DNA of 60,000 bases from Adiantum capillus-veneris. Lineage: Eukaryota > Streptophyta > Polypodiopsida > Polypodiales > Pteridaceae. The translations under genes and the position numbers were made by a program. Position 1 is the stretch's first letter. Each line of letters begins with the position of its first letter. The notes under the pieces are model-generated. The model did no database searches, had not been told where the DNA came from, and saw only the letters and a program-made list of their open reading frames with translations. Where the stretch lies: assembly GCA_014529385.2 (NCBI GenBank), contig CM043964.1:106706087-106766086 (forward strand). Direction: 5' to 3'. Below, piece by piece: positions 1-11,182 of the stretch.

Positions 1-695
1 TGCTCAACATTTGGAGCAGGTCCGAGCTTGAGCGCCCAACACGATGTTGAGACGTTGTTTTTGTCCCTCTAGGATAAAAGGGCCAATTAAAAACCGGGCT
101 TCTGTAAAGGGACGCGTGGCCCCCCAACTTAAGTATCATTTAGACGAGTAATGGGATATGAAAATATTAGTGTTGAAGTGGTTACGTCCCTTCGAAATTT
201 ATATAGAGCCGTCGGATTTGATCTCGATCCTAGCTGGCCACTTTGTCTCATAATACCCTCGTATGAAACAAGCCTGGTCTGAGAAACTCGTGGCTAGTGC
301 AAATTGTTGCCTGTCAAGACCTTGCGGCAAAAGGGGAATGATGTATTTTCGGTCCAATTCCACTGACCAAATAACGTGGCGATGGCCCCAAACCACACGT
401 CACATATTGGCATACTCAAATAAAAATTCAATTATTCAATGGATATGCCGGAATCTCCCCCCCACCTCCCCCTTCCCATGTCAGCTCCCTGGAATCCTGC
501 GCCCCCCTTTCGCCTGCGTCCTCTACCTCCCTTGCCTCGCCATGGATCCGCCGCCCTACCAGGTTGCGTGAGCTCGTCACCCTCTCGCTTGAGCTTCCTC
601 TTCGTCTGTAGACCACCCCCCCCCCCCCCAAACACACACAAAGACGGGGGTCGACTGAGCTCGCCCTGCTGCCCACTGTGGTAGACGATGTCGAA
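1..695. other. intergenic, no gene seen
   Basis: No open frame here has recognisable domains or homology to the rest of the window. A C homopolymer (616-629) followed by a short CA run is the only clear low-complexity tract. The right edge is set by the point where homology to the other Replitron-like copy stops. Confidence 0.5.
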
Positions 696-911
696 ACAGA
701 GAGTTAGTTAGTTTGCAAACCGAGAAAATATGTTGATTTCCATTGAAAGAGGTGTTCACTGAATACAACAATCCTCTGCAAATTATCAAACCGATTTCCA
801 CAAATTGGCACAACACAATTCAGCAGGATATATTGATAATAAAGGTATTTACAAAACACTCAAGCCTTCTACAAATTAAAGAAACGTCCAGATATACAAG
901 CCTTCTACAAA

Positions 912-1268
912 TTACAGGCCCATTCTTGTCATGCTATTTGAAAACCTTACAATAAGGGCATTTAATTTGCTCAGCTGAACTTTCATCTCTAAAGTGGCTC
1001 TCTTTAAACTCGCTATTTGCTGCTCTAACTCACAAATCTGTACATCTGTCACATTCACTTGGTACTCATCTACAGATCTACGTAAGGACTCGACTAAGTT
1101 AGAGACATGTAACTTGAATGTTTCGTTTCCCTCGCTACAGGGCTCATGAAGCTCTTTCCAAATTTGAATAATGATTCCTCCTAGACTCTCAAAGCTAGTG
1201 TCATTGTCGTTTGCCGACTCCTCTGTTTGTGTGTCATTCAAGTCCACTGACTGATTGTTTTTGTCCAT
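912..1268 (-). CDS. small acidic coiled-coil protein, ORF2 of the Replitron-like element
   Basis: An intact 118-residue frame. The N-terminal half is rich in Asp, Asn, Ser and Glu; the C-terminal half (about residues 78-110, starting near ELEQQIASLKRATLEM) has heptad-like spacing of Leu, Ile and Val typical of a coiled coil. The same frame is present, at the same place behind the HUH gene, in the copy at 14356-14712, where a stop codon breaks it. A good 3' splice site (TGTATTGCAG) lies about 10 bases before the ATG, so the ATG may sit in an exon spliced to an upstream leader; an in-frame TAA two codons before the ATG excludes a longer protein. I know no family for it. An oligomerisation or accessory role for transposition is only inferred from position. 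Confidence 0.6.
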   Translation of the reverse strand: MDKNNQSVDLNDTQTEESANDNDTSFESLGGIIIQIWKELHEPCSEGNETFKLHVSNLVESLRRSVDEYQVNVTDVQICELEQQIASLKRATLEMKVQLSKLNALIVRFSNSMTRMGL

Positions 1269-1398
1269 TGCTTATCTGCAATACACATACAATTACTGTC
1301 AACAAAGCAATAATAAATATAATGGCAAAGTTTACTCATCAAAAGAATGAAACACAGTACAACACAATAGTGGTTGCTTCGCTTTGGTGCACCAAGGG

Positions 1399-2631
1399 CA
1401 TGTAGATGTCCCCTATATGTGGCGGTCTTTCATCGCTCTCCACGTTTCACCAGTGGTTGCCTCATTGATATCTACGTCTTGCTCATTTGTCATGTTCATG
1501 TCAGGCAACTTTTTCCTTCATCAAGAAAAGTGCATACCGTCGCAAATACACTTTGGGAAAAACAATGTTATATTAGCTTACTCTTCAATATCCTTCCAGT
1601 GAGATATGAACCAGTCCAACCTCGGTTGGCTGCTTTTGTATAAATCATCTGCCACAAATAACGTTATAACATCCTGGTACGTAGTGGAAGCCGGAAATGT
1701 TATGCACCTCCAAAGCGCTTTCATCTTCTTTAAGCTCATTCCTCGTCCTTGACAGGGAGTGGTCCACGCCGTCGAAGGATAATACTTACCACTGCAGAGC
1801 ATCTTGTGCAATGTACTCAAGAAATCATTCCCGAATGGATGTCGCATTTGAAATCGCCAATACATCAACGCACGGTCGAAGATATTGTTATGTGTCAAGC
1901 AGATGCGATTCTTCGTGTCATCCACTCCGTATAGGCTGTACTCCTTTGTTTACTTCTTCCGCAGTTATGTTGTGCTCTACTTTCTGAAAGTGGGGTTCAC
2001 TGTTATCTTTCATGCAGTACCCCACCATTCCCTTGAACGTATGCAAGTTTTTTTGCCTCAATGCTCAGCATAATACATTCCCTCCAGTTGGATTTTGTTT
2101 GTCCCATCCTAAATAAGCTTTCACTTTTCTATTAATGGCAATTAAAGATCTAGCCAACATGTGTATGACCATTTGAAAGTGCAAATGATAGACGCTGCCA
2201 CCACTCTCTACTGAACATATCCTGGCAACAGTCTCCTTCCTCAAGAACTCATGCATTCGACCTAGTAAACTGGTATCAATGTCTTCACCGCCCACGGCTA
2301 CAGTGACGCTAAATTCCATCAACTTCTTCGCCTCGTCGCCATCCCTCTTGCGTCTCTCCGTGGCGCTCAGCATGTGCCTCCCCCTTCTCTTCAATGTGCG
2401 ACCAAGCTCGTTTGCAAACATAGATTTCCTTTTCTTGGGTGGACGACTACATTCGTCTACAATTCCTTTTGCTGATTTCTTCAGTTGCGCCATTGCACCT
2501 ACAAATACATGCATGAACTGAAACTTCAAATATTGCCTTTTCTTAAATTGAGCATTCAAAATAAACTTGGTATTAGCTCCAATTTTCACATTTCGAATCT
2601 GACCCCCACGAATATTTGCTGAGGTCTGCAC
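1399..2631 (-). pseudogene. HUH endonuclease (Rep-class, Y1) transposase, copy 1, broken
   Basis: The protein nicks and joins single-stranded DNA in rolling-circle-like transposition. Segment 2631-2065 holds a basic stretch (RPPKKRK, a likely nuclear signal), a beta-strand motif I (FSVTVAVGG) and motif II HLHF (His codons 2185-2187 and 2179-2181). The motif III tyrosine lies in YCMKD (Tyr codon 2017-2019, Lys 2008-2010). A conserved C-terminal part (1925-1582) has no Walker motif, so no helicase is fused. Breaks: a CGA-to-TGA nonsense codon at about 2063-2065 and an 8-base deletion near 1942 relative to the other copies. A likely 66-base intron (1516-1581, GTAAGC to AAG) would extend the frame. 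The start is uncertain because several upstream ATGs are open. Confidence 0.7.
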
Positions 2632-2729
2632 TCAGAGAGTGGATCACTTCGCATCAAGAACCCGTACGCTATGGCCGAGCCAGGGGCGATGCTATCAGAT
2701 GAGCTACGACGTGCACCGCAATGTGACCC

Positions 2730-2863
<134 letters not shown>

Positions 2864-3090
2864 CCCCCCCCCCTTCCGCTCTTTTGTTTTTTCCTTGCAA
2901 TTAAACGAACCCCCCCCCCCCCCTTTTTCTCCACCCGCTCGCCATGTTGCATCCCGCAGCCTGCAGCAGTCTACGTAGCCCAAGCTACAGCGTTGTCCAC
3001 AACAACTCGACTCCACTCATGCCCACCCCTCCCAGATGTGCCGTATTTTTCACCTCTGACCATGCGCCCCTGCCACCCTAGCTATCATGT

Positions 3091-3439
3091 CCCTTGCTGC
3101 AGTTCTCGCCAGTGCAGAATGGACCACTATGCACACATGCTACCACCTAGACATACACGATCATACATGTTCTTGCTTCGTTCTCCCTCACGAAAACCGA
3201 CACTGAACACAGTCCATCTACATTATTTATAATTCTCTTACTGTCGCCTCATGCTTCTGCATGTCTGCTGCGGACGTGCGAAACTGCCCAGTGTTCGCTT
3301 GTTGCACTCACACGTGTGTCGCTACACCTCTGTACGCGTATGTCGGCCGACTCTCTGAAAAGATGGAGGTTGCCTGCATTAGCAATCGGAATCACGATCC
3401 TGCACAGATGTTACATCTTCTCCAGATTTGTTTGAAGAG
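3091..3439. other. unassigned spacer
   Basis: It joins Replitron-like copy 1 to a 5'-truncated gypsy element. No LTR, primer site or coding domain is visible, so the 5' LTR of the neighbouring element is missing rather than hidden here. Confidence 0.4.
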
Positions 3440-3448
3440 TGATGTATG

Positions 3449-4714
3449 AGTTTGGTCCAAAGCATTTGAAGAGGAGTTGCGTGTGGCTGATCCACCTATA
3501 AGATTGAGTTGGGACAATCTAAGGCATGGATTGGAAGTGGAGTTTGTGAAGACAGAAGATCCTCAGAAAGTGTGGCAAGAAGTACAAGGTTTGGTGCAGA
3601 AAGAAGGTGAGCCAGTAGATGTGTACATACGTAAGTTTTAATTGGCATGGGAGCGGATGTGCAAGGCCTTAGCACCACAAGTACCCCCACCTGACATGAT
3701 GAAGAAGGACAGATTCTTGGTTGGTCTTTGGGAGAATAACGTTGGAGATTGGAGCTAAAGAAGCCTAGAACATATGAAGATGCATTGGAGGTGGCAAGGA
3801 ACAAAGAGTGGGAGCTGAGAAAAATGAGCCAGCTAGGGGTGAAGTCTTTGCCCAGGAGGTCTGAGTTTCAGCCTATGGACTCTTTACAAGGTCGCATGCC
3901 AGGGGTTCATCATGAACCAGTGGTTTCTATTACCCCTCAGATTATGCTAGCAATGGTCACTATAGCACGAGGAGGTGAAGAAAGACCTAGGAATGGTGTT
4001 GGACAAAGCAATGGTAGGTTCTGGAGGCAGACACCCACATGTTATAATTGTGGAGAGTTGGGACACATCAGCCCGCAATGTGATAAGCCACCAAGGATGG
4101 GGGGAGACATGTATCCATTGCCAAGACAAGTGCTAACTAGGTCAAATGATTATGGCATCGAAATTAAGGGAGAAGAAGCAACCAGTGGATTAACCCAAGA
4201 GGAAAAGGGAAAGACAAAAGTGATAAGTGTAGTCACCTTGGAGAAGGCATCAAAGCTAGAGGATACATTAGTGATGCCTATTGGGAAGAGGACCACAGAG
4301 GACAAGGAAGGAAGAAGTGCCCCAGGTCCTAGTAAGAAGAAGGGAAAGAGCCATGAAGGCGAGGATGTCAAGGCCAAGAGGAAAAGAAGGGTTCATCGCA
4401 AGTTTCATGTTTCAGATTTTTCACTAGGGGATGGGCAATTAAGCTATGACTTGAAGGAGGATCTGAGAAGCAGGAAAGCAGATGTTACTTTTGGGCAGCT
4501 TATAGAGGTGGTGCCTAAGCTAAAGCGACAGTGGAAGAGGATGGTTAACCCAATGGAGAAAGAGCCAGAGAGAGATTCAGTGAAGGGTGTTGGCAATGGA
4601 CGAGCTACCAGACATTTGCCCAATAGTAGATGTGTGGCACAAAAGAAAAAATATGGGACAAGGTTATGTGGATGGTGGAGCCCAAATATGTGTCATAACA
4701 CACTAATGCATTGA
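3449..4714 (+). pseudogene. gag of element A, with zinc knuckle
   Basis: The capsid/nucleocapsid polyprotein that packages element RNA. A first piece (3449-3760) carries gag-like text but has stops at about 3640 and 3756. The second frame (3749-4714, 321 residues) has the knuckle CYNCGELGHISPQC (4040-4081; C-X2-C-X4-H-X4-C) and a Lys/Arg-rich tail. The 5' end is missing, so no authentic start codon is visible. Confidence 0.75.
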
Positions 4715-4734
4715 GAAGATGGGTCTTACAGTGA

Positions 4735-5216
4735 CTGGGGTGTCAGCTTTCGGATCACATTGGCAAACCATCAAAAAGTAAAATGTTTGGGTGTTGTAAA
4801 GAGCTTAGAAGTGGAGGCGTATGATGCAAAGGCAGTGGTTGATTTTCATGTGATGCTAGCGGGGTTGGGAGCATATCCTATTATACTGGGCAGACCATGG
4901 TTACGTGCAATGGGAGTTGTTCAAGATTGGAGACGTGGTACAATTAGCCTCTATGGAAATACAGGTGCTAAGAAGCTATATAATATGGACACAAGGAAAC
5001 AATTGGAAGAGCTTTATGAAGATGGAGATGAGTCTAGTGATGAAGACTATTCCACAGTGACTGACGAGACAGTGATAGTACTACCAGCAGTGATGAGGAT
5101 ATGGACACAAGGAAACAATTGGAAGAGCTTTATGAAGATGAAGATGAGTCTAGTGATGAAGACTATTCCACAGTGACTGACGAGGACAGTGATAGTACTA
5201 CAAGCAGTGATGAGAA
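4735..5216 (+). pseudogene. aspartic protease region of element A
   Basis: Processes the gag-pol polyprotein in related elements. The flap-like end ILGRPWLRAMG (about 4885-4917) is typical of gypsy proteases; the usual Asp-Ser/Thr-Gly site is not clearly preserved upstream. The acidic linker to reverse transcriptase is tandemly duplicated (4985-5100 and 5101-5216), which shifts the frame. Confidence 0.6.
4985..5216 (+). repeat. 116-bp tandem duplication inside pol of element A
   Basis: Two head-to-tail copies beginning ATGGACACAAGG at 4985 and 5101. Since 116 is not a multiple of three, the second copy continues in another frame. The copies differ at only a few bases. Confidence 0.9.
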
Positions 5217-6810
5217 TGTTGATGTTGCATTTCTTTTGATAGACAAAGAAATCCAGGAGTGTGGTTTAGTTGCATTTGCAAATGAGGTTGAAGATGAAAG
5301 TGAAGGGCCTTATGAAGTGATTGAAAAGCTGATGCAAACCAAGGTTGAATTGTCAAAGAAGCGGGAATTGATGAAACAAATGATTAGTGGAGACCTATCA
5401 GCCATGGAGAAGGAGATATATTTGCACATGCTGGTTAGTTTTCCTAATTTGTTCATTACTTCATATGAAGAGATCAGAGGGTTCAAGGGAGAAGAGATGC
5501 ATATAGAGCTGAAAGAAGGTGCTAAGCCAGTGCGGCAAAGGCTAAGAAGGATGGGTCAAGAGAAAATGGAAGCCTTGCGGGAAGAGGTGGACAAGTTATT
5601 GAAGGCAGGGTTCATAGTCAGAGTGGAAACCACAGAATTGGTGAGTCCAATAGTAGTCAGTTCAAAGAAGGATAGGAAGTAGAGGATTTGTGTAGATTTT
5701 AAACCCTTAAACGCGGCCACTAAGAAGAACCCATATCCTCTTCCATTCATTGATCAGATCTTGGATTCAGTGGCATGTTATGAGAGGTACAGTGTGTGTG
5801 ATGGTTTTTCAGGCTATTTTCAATTGAAGATTGCTCTTAAAGACCTAACAATGACAACTTTCATAACGCCATGGGGCTGCTATTGTTACACGATATTGCC
5901 ATTTGGGTTGTCAAATGGACCATCTTTCTATCAAGAGAGAGCAAATTGGGTATTGGAACCATTCATTGGTAGTTGTGTTAAAGCTTTTATGGACGACTTC
6001 TATGTCTACATCAGTAGGGCTAAACACCTCGAGAAGCTGCGGATGGTATTGGCTCGATATGATGAATGTGGAGGACAACTAAATCCAAAGAAATTTCATC
6101 TAGCATAGCGAAGGGTGAAGTTATTGGGCTACATGGTGTCAGAAAATGGCATTGAGGCTGATCCAGACAAGGTTAAGTCTATTATTCTTCTTCCATTACC
6201 TACGAGTACAAAGCAATTGGCAACCTTTATACACAAAGTGAAGTACATGGCGCGGTTTATTCCATTGTCTTCGCAGCTCCTTTATCCATTACAAGAAGCG
6301 GCAAAGCATGATCCATTGCAATGGGATGACAAGTGTGAAGAAGTGTTTCAAGAGGTGAAAGAGGTGTTAGGGGGGTTGTCAGCCATGCAGGCTCCTGATT
6401 GGGAGAAAGCGTTTTATGTAAATCCATCAGTAGGGGATGATGCCATTGGAGCCATGCTATTGCAAAAGGGGAAGGGCAGCCATTATATGAGGCCAGTGTA
6501 TTGTGCAAGCCAAGTGAAGTTGGTAGTAGAGAGAAAATTCTCGGAAGTAGAGCTAGTGATGGCCAGTGTAATATTTGCTTGTTGACGATTTTGTTATTAC
6601 TTGCTACCACGACCTTTTGTTTCCTTAACGAGTTACGCTTTTTTGCCACAGTTAATTAATGGCACTAACATGTCAAATGTGGTCAAGAAATGGGTAATGG
6701 AGCTGCAAGAGTTCGAGTTCTCTTTTTTAGTGGAAGATAGTACAAGAGCTACCCTAGCTGATTTGTTGACTTATAAGGAGAATCCCCTTCTTGTTAAGGA
6801 AGAGGTGGTG
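5217..6810 (+). pseudogene. reverse transcriptase and RNase H of element A
   Basis: Copies element RNA into DNA and removes the RNA strand. RT landmarks: a VSSKKDRK block, an in-frame TAG at 5680-5682 where gypsy elements have Trp, then RICVDFKPLN, DGFSGYFQLKIA, LPFGLSNGPS and the catalytic FMDD box (about 5986-5997). A further stop lies at about 6106. The thumb and RNase H follow (6115-6810) with YxYLL-type and LADLLT text, and a stop near 6583. Many lesions make it inactive. Confidence 0.8.
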
Positions 6811-6819
6811 AGAAAGGTA

Positions 6820-7230
6820 GTTGAAGAAGTGCCACAGATCAGCAATGCACATGTGTTGTTCTTTGATGGCTCATATAGAAAGAGCCATGATGCAGCTTCA
6901 GGGGGTATAAGCACTTTATGATCCAGAGGGAAAGTTAGTATGCAAGAGAGGGTTCAAATTGGATGCTCATAGTAACAATGAGGCTGAATATGCTACGTTG
7001 GAAGCCGGATTACACATTTGTTTGAAGCATGGGATTCGGAAGGTTGAACATAAAAGGTGATGCCTTGTTAGTTGTGAAGCAAGTGTTGGGTGTGTGGAAG
7101 AGCAAGAACACCTCATTGAAGGAAATGTGTTTCAGAATTCAAGGCCTGTTAAAAAAGTTCGAAGCATGGAGCATCAGACACATTGAACGTGCTCTAAATG
7201 GAGAGGCACATGAAGCAGCTCAAAGCATGA
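6820..7230 (+). pseudogene. second (archaeal-type) RNase H domain of element A
   Basis: FFDGSYRKSH gives the first Asp, NNEAEYATLEAG the Glu, and KGDALLVV the second Asp, the three landmarks of the extra RNase H found in Tat/Athila-type gypsy elements. The frame changes near 6918. It lies between the first RNase H and the integrase. Confidence 0.65.
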
Positions 7231-8599
7231 TTGGGGAGCTATTTGTGTTGAGGACCAATTTACCTCTTTATCATGGCCGGGAAAGTTTGGCTCAAGAAGA
7301 GGAGTTTTTGCTAAGAGGAATCATTCCGAAAGACATTCAAAAGTCTAAGAAGCATGGTTTTGTGCGTAGAGCATCTAGGTACAAATTGATTGGTGATGTC
7401 TTGTACATGAAAGGGACTAATCTCGTGTTGAGACGTGTACCTTGGCGAGAGGAGCTTTATAGAGTGTTGAAAGAGAATCATGAAGGTGCATGTGGCGGAC
7501 ATTTTGCTCTAAAGATCACCTTGCATAATATCTTGCAAGAAGGGTATGTATGGCCTAGTTTGCACAAGGATGTTCACCATTGGTGTAGGTCTTGCAATAG
7601 GTATCAAGCATTTGGGAAGAGAGTGTTGAAGCAAGAGCTACGAAAAACCATTATGGCGTTTGATGTGTTTGAAAAGTGGGGGATTGGTGCAATAGGCCCG
7701 TTACCTATCACAAGTAGGGGCAAAAGCTATATTTTAACTACAGTGGACTATCTCTCTAGATGGGTAGAGGCTGCAACAGTAAAACAAATCATTGCAAAGG
7801 ATGTGGCAAAATTTGTGTATGATGAAATATGTTGCAAGTTTGGGGTGCCATTGGAGCTACTTTCAGATAAGGGGCCAGGATTTAGAGCTAAACTATTAGA
7901 CTTCTTATGCGCGAAGATGGAGATTAGGCACCAGCATACCACTGCTTATTACCCGCAGTGTAATGGCTTAAATGAAAGATTCAATGGTGAGTTGGTACAA
8001 ATTCTTTCGAAAGTGACATAGCACCAAGGAAAGAATTGGGATTTGGAATTGCCTACTACATTATGGTCTTACCGTACTTCGGTCAAGATAGGTACAGGGT
8101 TTACTCCCTTTCATTTGGTGTATGGAAAGGAAGCACTATTGCCTGTGGAAGTAGAGTTGCATGCTGTCAAGATGCTGGAGAAGTTGCTTGGGCCGCCTAG
8201 TGATGCATTCAAAGAGAGGCTCTTACAATTACAAGAGGTTCAGTTGGATAGGATGAGTGCATTGGAGCATTATGGGCAGATGCAAGATAAGGCCTTAGCC
8301 AAGACAAATGAAAAGGTCAAAAGTAAGGGTATCAAGAAGCATGACTTGGTTTTGCGCTACAACAGTTAAAGTGGGAAGGCCCTTTCAAGGTAGTGGAGTG
8401 TTTTCCAAAGAGTACATATCAGTTGGCTAACCTGGATGGGATTCTACATAAGTCAAGGGTAAATGGATTGCGTCTTAAATTATATCATGCCAGGTTAATG
8501 ATGGTGGAGCAAGTAATGTTGGTGAGGAGACTTGTGACACAGCGAGTCTCATATCTTTTTTTGCTACTTCTGCTGATCATGAATGATCTAGCAGACTAG
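7231..8599 (+). pseudogene. integrase of element A, catalytic Asp lost
   Basis: Inserts the DNA copy into the genome. The HHCC zinc domain runs from HEGACGGH to WCRSCNRY (about 7479-7606). In the DDE core the usual WGIDFIGPLP reads WGIGAIGPLP (about 7678-7707), so the first Asp is missing. SDKGPGF and NGLNERFNGE keep the second Asp and Glu. A TAG at about 8020 splits the frame, and a C-terminal domain follows to 8599. No chromodomain is seen. Confidence 0.8.
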
Positions 8600-8614
8600 G
8601 GGATGGGCAAACTA

Positions 8615-9763
8615 TGTTAGGAGTTTTTTGGAGCAAGGGATTGCGCATATGTGCATACCCATGCATGGTACATCGAATAAAGGATTGCCAATTTTCCAGA
8701 GCCAGGTGGTTACGTGAGGCCCATATGTGTACAGGTAGGGCAGCATGTACATAGTGCATCGATTTTCACTATCACCAGTACCAGTGTGTTTTTTCTATAA
8801 TAATGAGGAGTTGGTAGCACGTAAAACTTCTCGAGGAAGCTATCCGCGGGCCCATGACATGAGGTAAGCAGGTGCGTCAGATGGCATTTAGTGGCGTCAG
8901 GAGGTCGAATGGGGTCAAGACTTGCACGTGGATAAGTACGGACACAACGTGGGTGTTTTCTTGTGATAATTATGCAAAAAGGTCATCATGAGAATTGTAT
9001 TTGCGGGTCACTTCACATGGTTGCAGGATGCATTATTGGAAAAATTCGAGTGCCAGGTGTGCGGATGATGCAAAAAGGTGACAACTATGCACTGCGAGAC
9101 CACTTTTTGGCATGTTCGGGGTCCGTTTGAGGTCAACTAAAAGGCCAAAGGTGCCCAAGTAATAAATCTAAGTGTGGGAACTGAAAAACCTGAGAGAAGA
9201 TGAGAAAAAATGTGGAGAGAAGAGGAGGAACAACCGCAACTGAGTTTTTGCTGTTTTTGGAGCCTGTTTTGGCCATAAACTGCTCATCCGAGGTCGGATT
9301 TGAGCACTTTGACATTGCAGACTGGGGTTTTGGGCCGTTCCAGACACAATGGCACTGTCTATTTTGCCGAATTCCTCACTGTTTTTTTGTTGTTTTGGTT
9401 GTGTAAGTTTCTCCTATGAGCGAAGTCTGTGCTCTAATTTGTGATTGTATCTGGCATATTTTACTCATATTGTGTGAGCTATTTGCCCCATTGGTGTTGG
9501 CTTAAGCTCAATTGTATCTAAACATCACAAATTCTCCTCTTTTGAGCTGAGTTTTTTGGGTGTGTGTGTGTGTGTGTCTCAGTGTGGAGTGGGCAAATGG
9601 GTAGTCTCTCTCCTCTCACTCCATCAGTGTGTTCCCTGTCTTGGCCAGGTGGGTTATGTAAGCCGAGTGGTGCCCCATAGTGTGTGTGTGTGTGTGTGTA
9701 TCCTCCCAAGAGTGTGTGTCGGGTCATTATAGAGGCGTTGTGTGTGTTTCCATCACGCTCACA
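8615..9763 (+). repeat. LTR-like segment of element A (unit 1); second copy 11422-12562
   Basis: It begins with TG directly after the purine tract, as a 3' LTR should. It contains (GT)n tracts near 9560 and 9680, with the equivalent near 12366 and 12489. No recognisable gene is inside. The end of the LTR proper is not determined, so part of this interval may be older flanking sequence. Confidence 0.5.
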
Positions 9764-9976
9764 ACATGATAGGTGGGGTGACAGGGGCGCGTGGTCAGAG
9801 GCGGAAAATATGGCGCACATGGGAGGGGCGGGCGTGAGTGGAGCCGAGCTGCTGTGAACAGCGCTGTAGCTTGGGCTACGTAGACTGCAAGCTACGGGAC
9901 ACAACATGGCGAGCGGGTGGAGAAAAAGGGAGGGGGGGGTTGTTTAATCGCAGGGAAAAAACAAAAGAGCGGAGGG

Positions 9977-9980
<4 letters not shown>

Positions 9981-10056
<76 letters not shown>
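9981..10056 (+). repeat. (GA)n array in the leader of Replitron-like copy 2
   Basis: About 76 bp of uninterrupted GA on the sense strand, at the same position as the arrays of copies 1 and 3. Confidence 0.95.
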
Positions 10057-10058
<2 letters not shown>

Positions 10059-10270
10059 CACATTGCGGCGCACGTCGCAGCTCATTTGATAGCATCACCC
10101 CTGGCTCGGCCATAGCGTACGGGTTCATGATGCGAAGTGATTCACTCTCTGAGTGTAGAGACCTCAACAAATATTCGTGGGGTCAGATTTGCAATGTGAA
10201 AATTGGAGCTAATACCAAGTTTATTCTGAATGCTCAATTTAAGAAAACGCAATATTTGAAGTTTCAGTTC

Positions 10271-11182
10271 ATGCATGTATTTGTAGGTGCAATGGTGCAA
10301 CGGAAGAAATCAACACGAGGAATGTAGACGAATGTAGTCGTCCACCCAAGAAAAGGAAACCTGTGCTTGCAAACGAGCTTGGTTGCACACTAAAGATAAG
10401 GGGGAGGCCCATGCTGAGCTCCACGGAGAGACGCAAGAGGGATGGCTACGAGGTGAAGAAGTTGATGGAAGTTAGCGCCACTGTAGCCGTGGGCGGTGCA
10501 GACATTGATACCAATTTACTAGGTCGAATGCATGAGTTCTTGAGGAAGGAGACTGTTCCCGGGATATGTTCAGTAGAGAGGGGCGGCAATGTCTACCATT
10601 TGCACTTTGAAATGGTCATACGCATGTTGGCTAGGTCTTTAATTTCCATTAATAGAAAAGTGAAAGCTTATTTAGGATGGGACAAACAAAATCCAACTCG
10701 AGGGAGCATTGAGGCAAAAAAACTTGCATACGTTCAAGGGAATGGTGGAGTACTGCATGAAAGATAACAGTGAACCCCACTTTCAGAAAGTAGAGCACAA
10801 CATAACTGCGGAAGAAGTAAACAAAGGAGTTGAATTGTACAGCCTATACGGAGTGGATGACACGAAGAATCGCATCTGCTTGACACATAACAATATCTTC
10901 AAACGTGTGTTGATGTATTGGCGATTTCAAATGCGACATCCATTCGGGAATGATTTCTTGAGTACATTGCACAAGATGCTCTGCAGTGGTAAGTATTATC
11001 CTTTTACGGTGTGGATCACTCCCTGTCAAGGACGAGGAATGAGCTTAAAGAAGATGAAAGCGCTTTGGAGGTGCATAACATTTGCGGCTTCCACTACGTA
11101 CCAGGATGTTATAACGTTATTTGTGGCAGATGATTTATACAGTAGCAGCCAACCGAGGTTGGACTGGTTCGTATCTCGCTAG
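10271..11182 (+). pseudogene. HUH endonuclease transposase, copy 2, broken
   Basis: Keeps motif II HLHF (His codons 10597-10599 and 10603-10605) and the motif III Tyr in YCMKD (10751-10753). Breaks: a frameshift with an early TAG near 10325; a 14-base deletion near 10705 relative to copy 3, which removes the NVLCRAL segment; and a TAG at about 11180 where copies 1 and 3 read HWKDIEE. Because the active-site residues are unchanged while frames are lost, the family was probably functional until recently. Confidence 0.7.

Larger units (their letters stand above)
3440..9763 (+). mobile_element. element A: decayed Ty3/gypsy retrotransposon with dual RNase H (Tat/OTA type)
   Basis: Order on the plus strand: gag with one CCHC knuckle, aspartic protease, reverse transcriptase, RNase H, a second RNase H-like domain, integrase, purine tract (8598-8614) and an LTR-like 3' segment starting TGTTAGG at 8615. 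Two RNase H domains and no chromodomain point to the Tat/Athila side of Ty3/gypsy, a known family trait. The 5' LTR and primer site are absent. The right end of the LTR could not be fixed; I place it where Replitron-like copy 2 begins. Confidence 0.75.

Noticed and set aside
428-816. Overlapping Pro- and Gly-rich frames near the left edge
   Set aside because: They arise from C-rich low-complexity sequence and have no counterpart in other copies.
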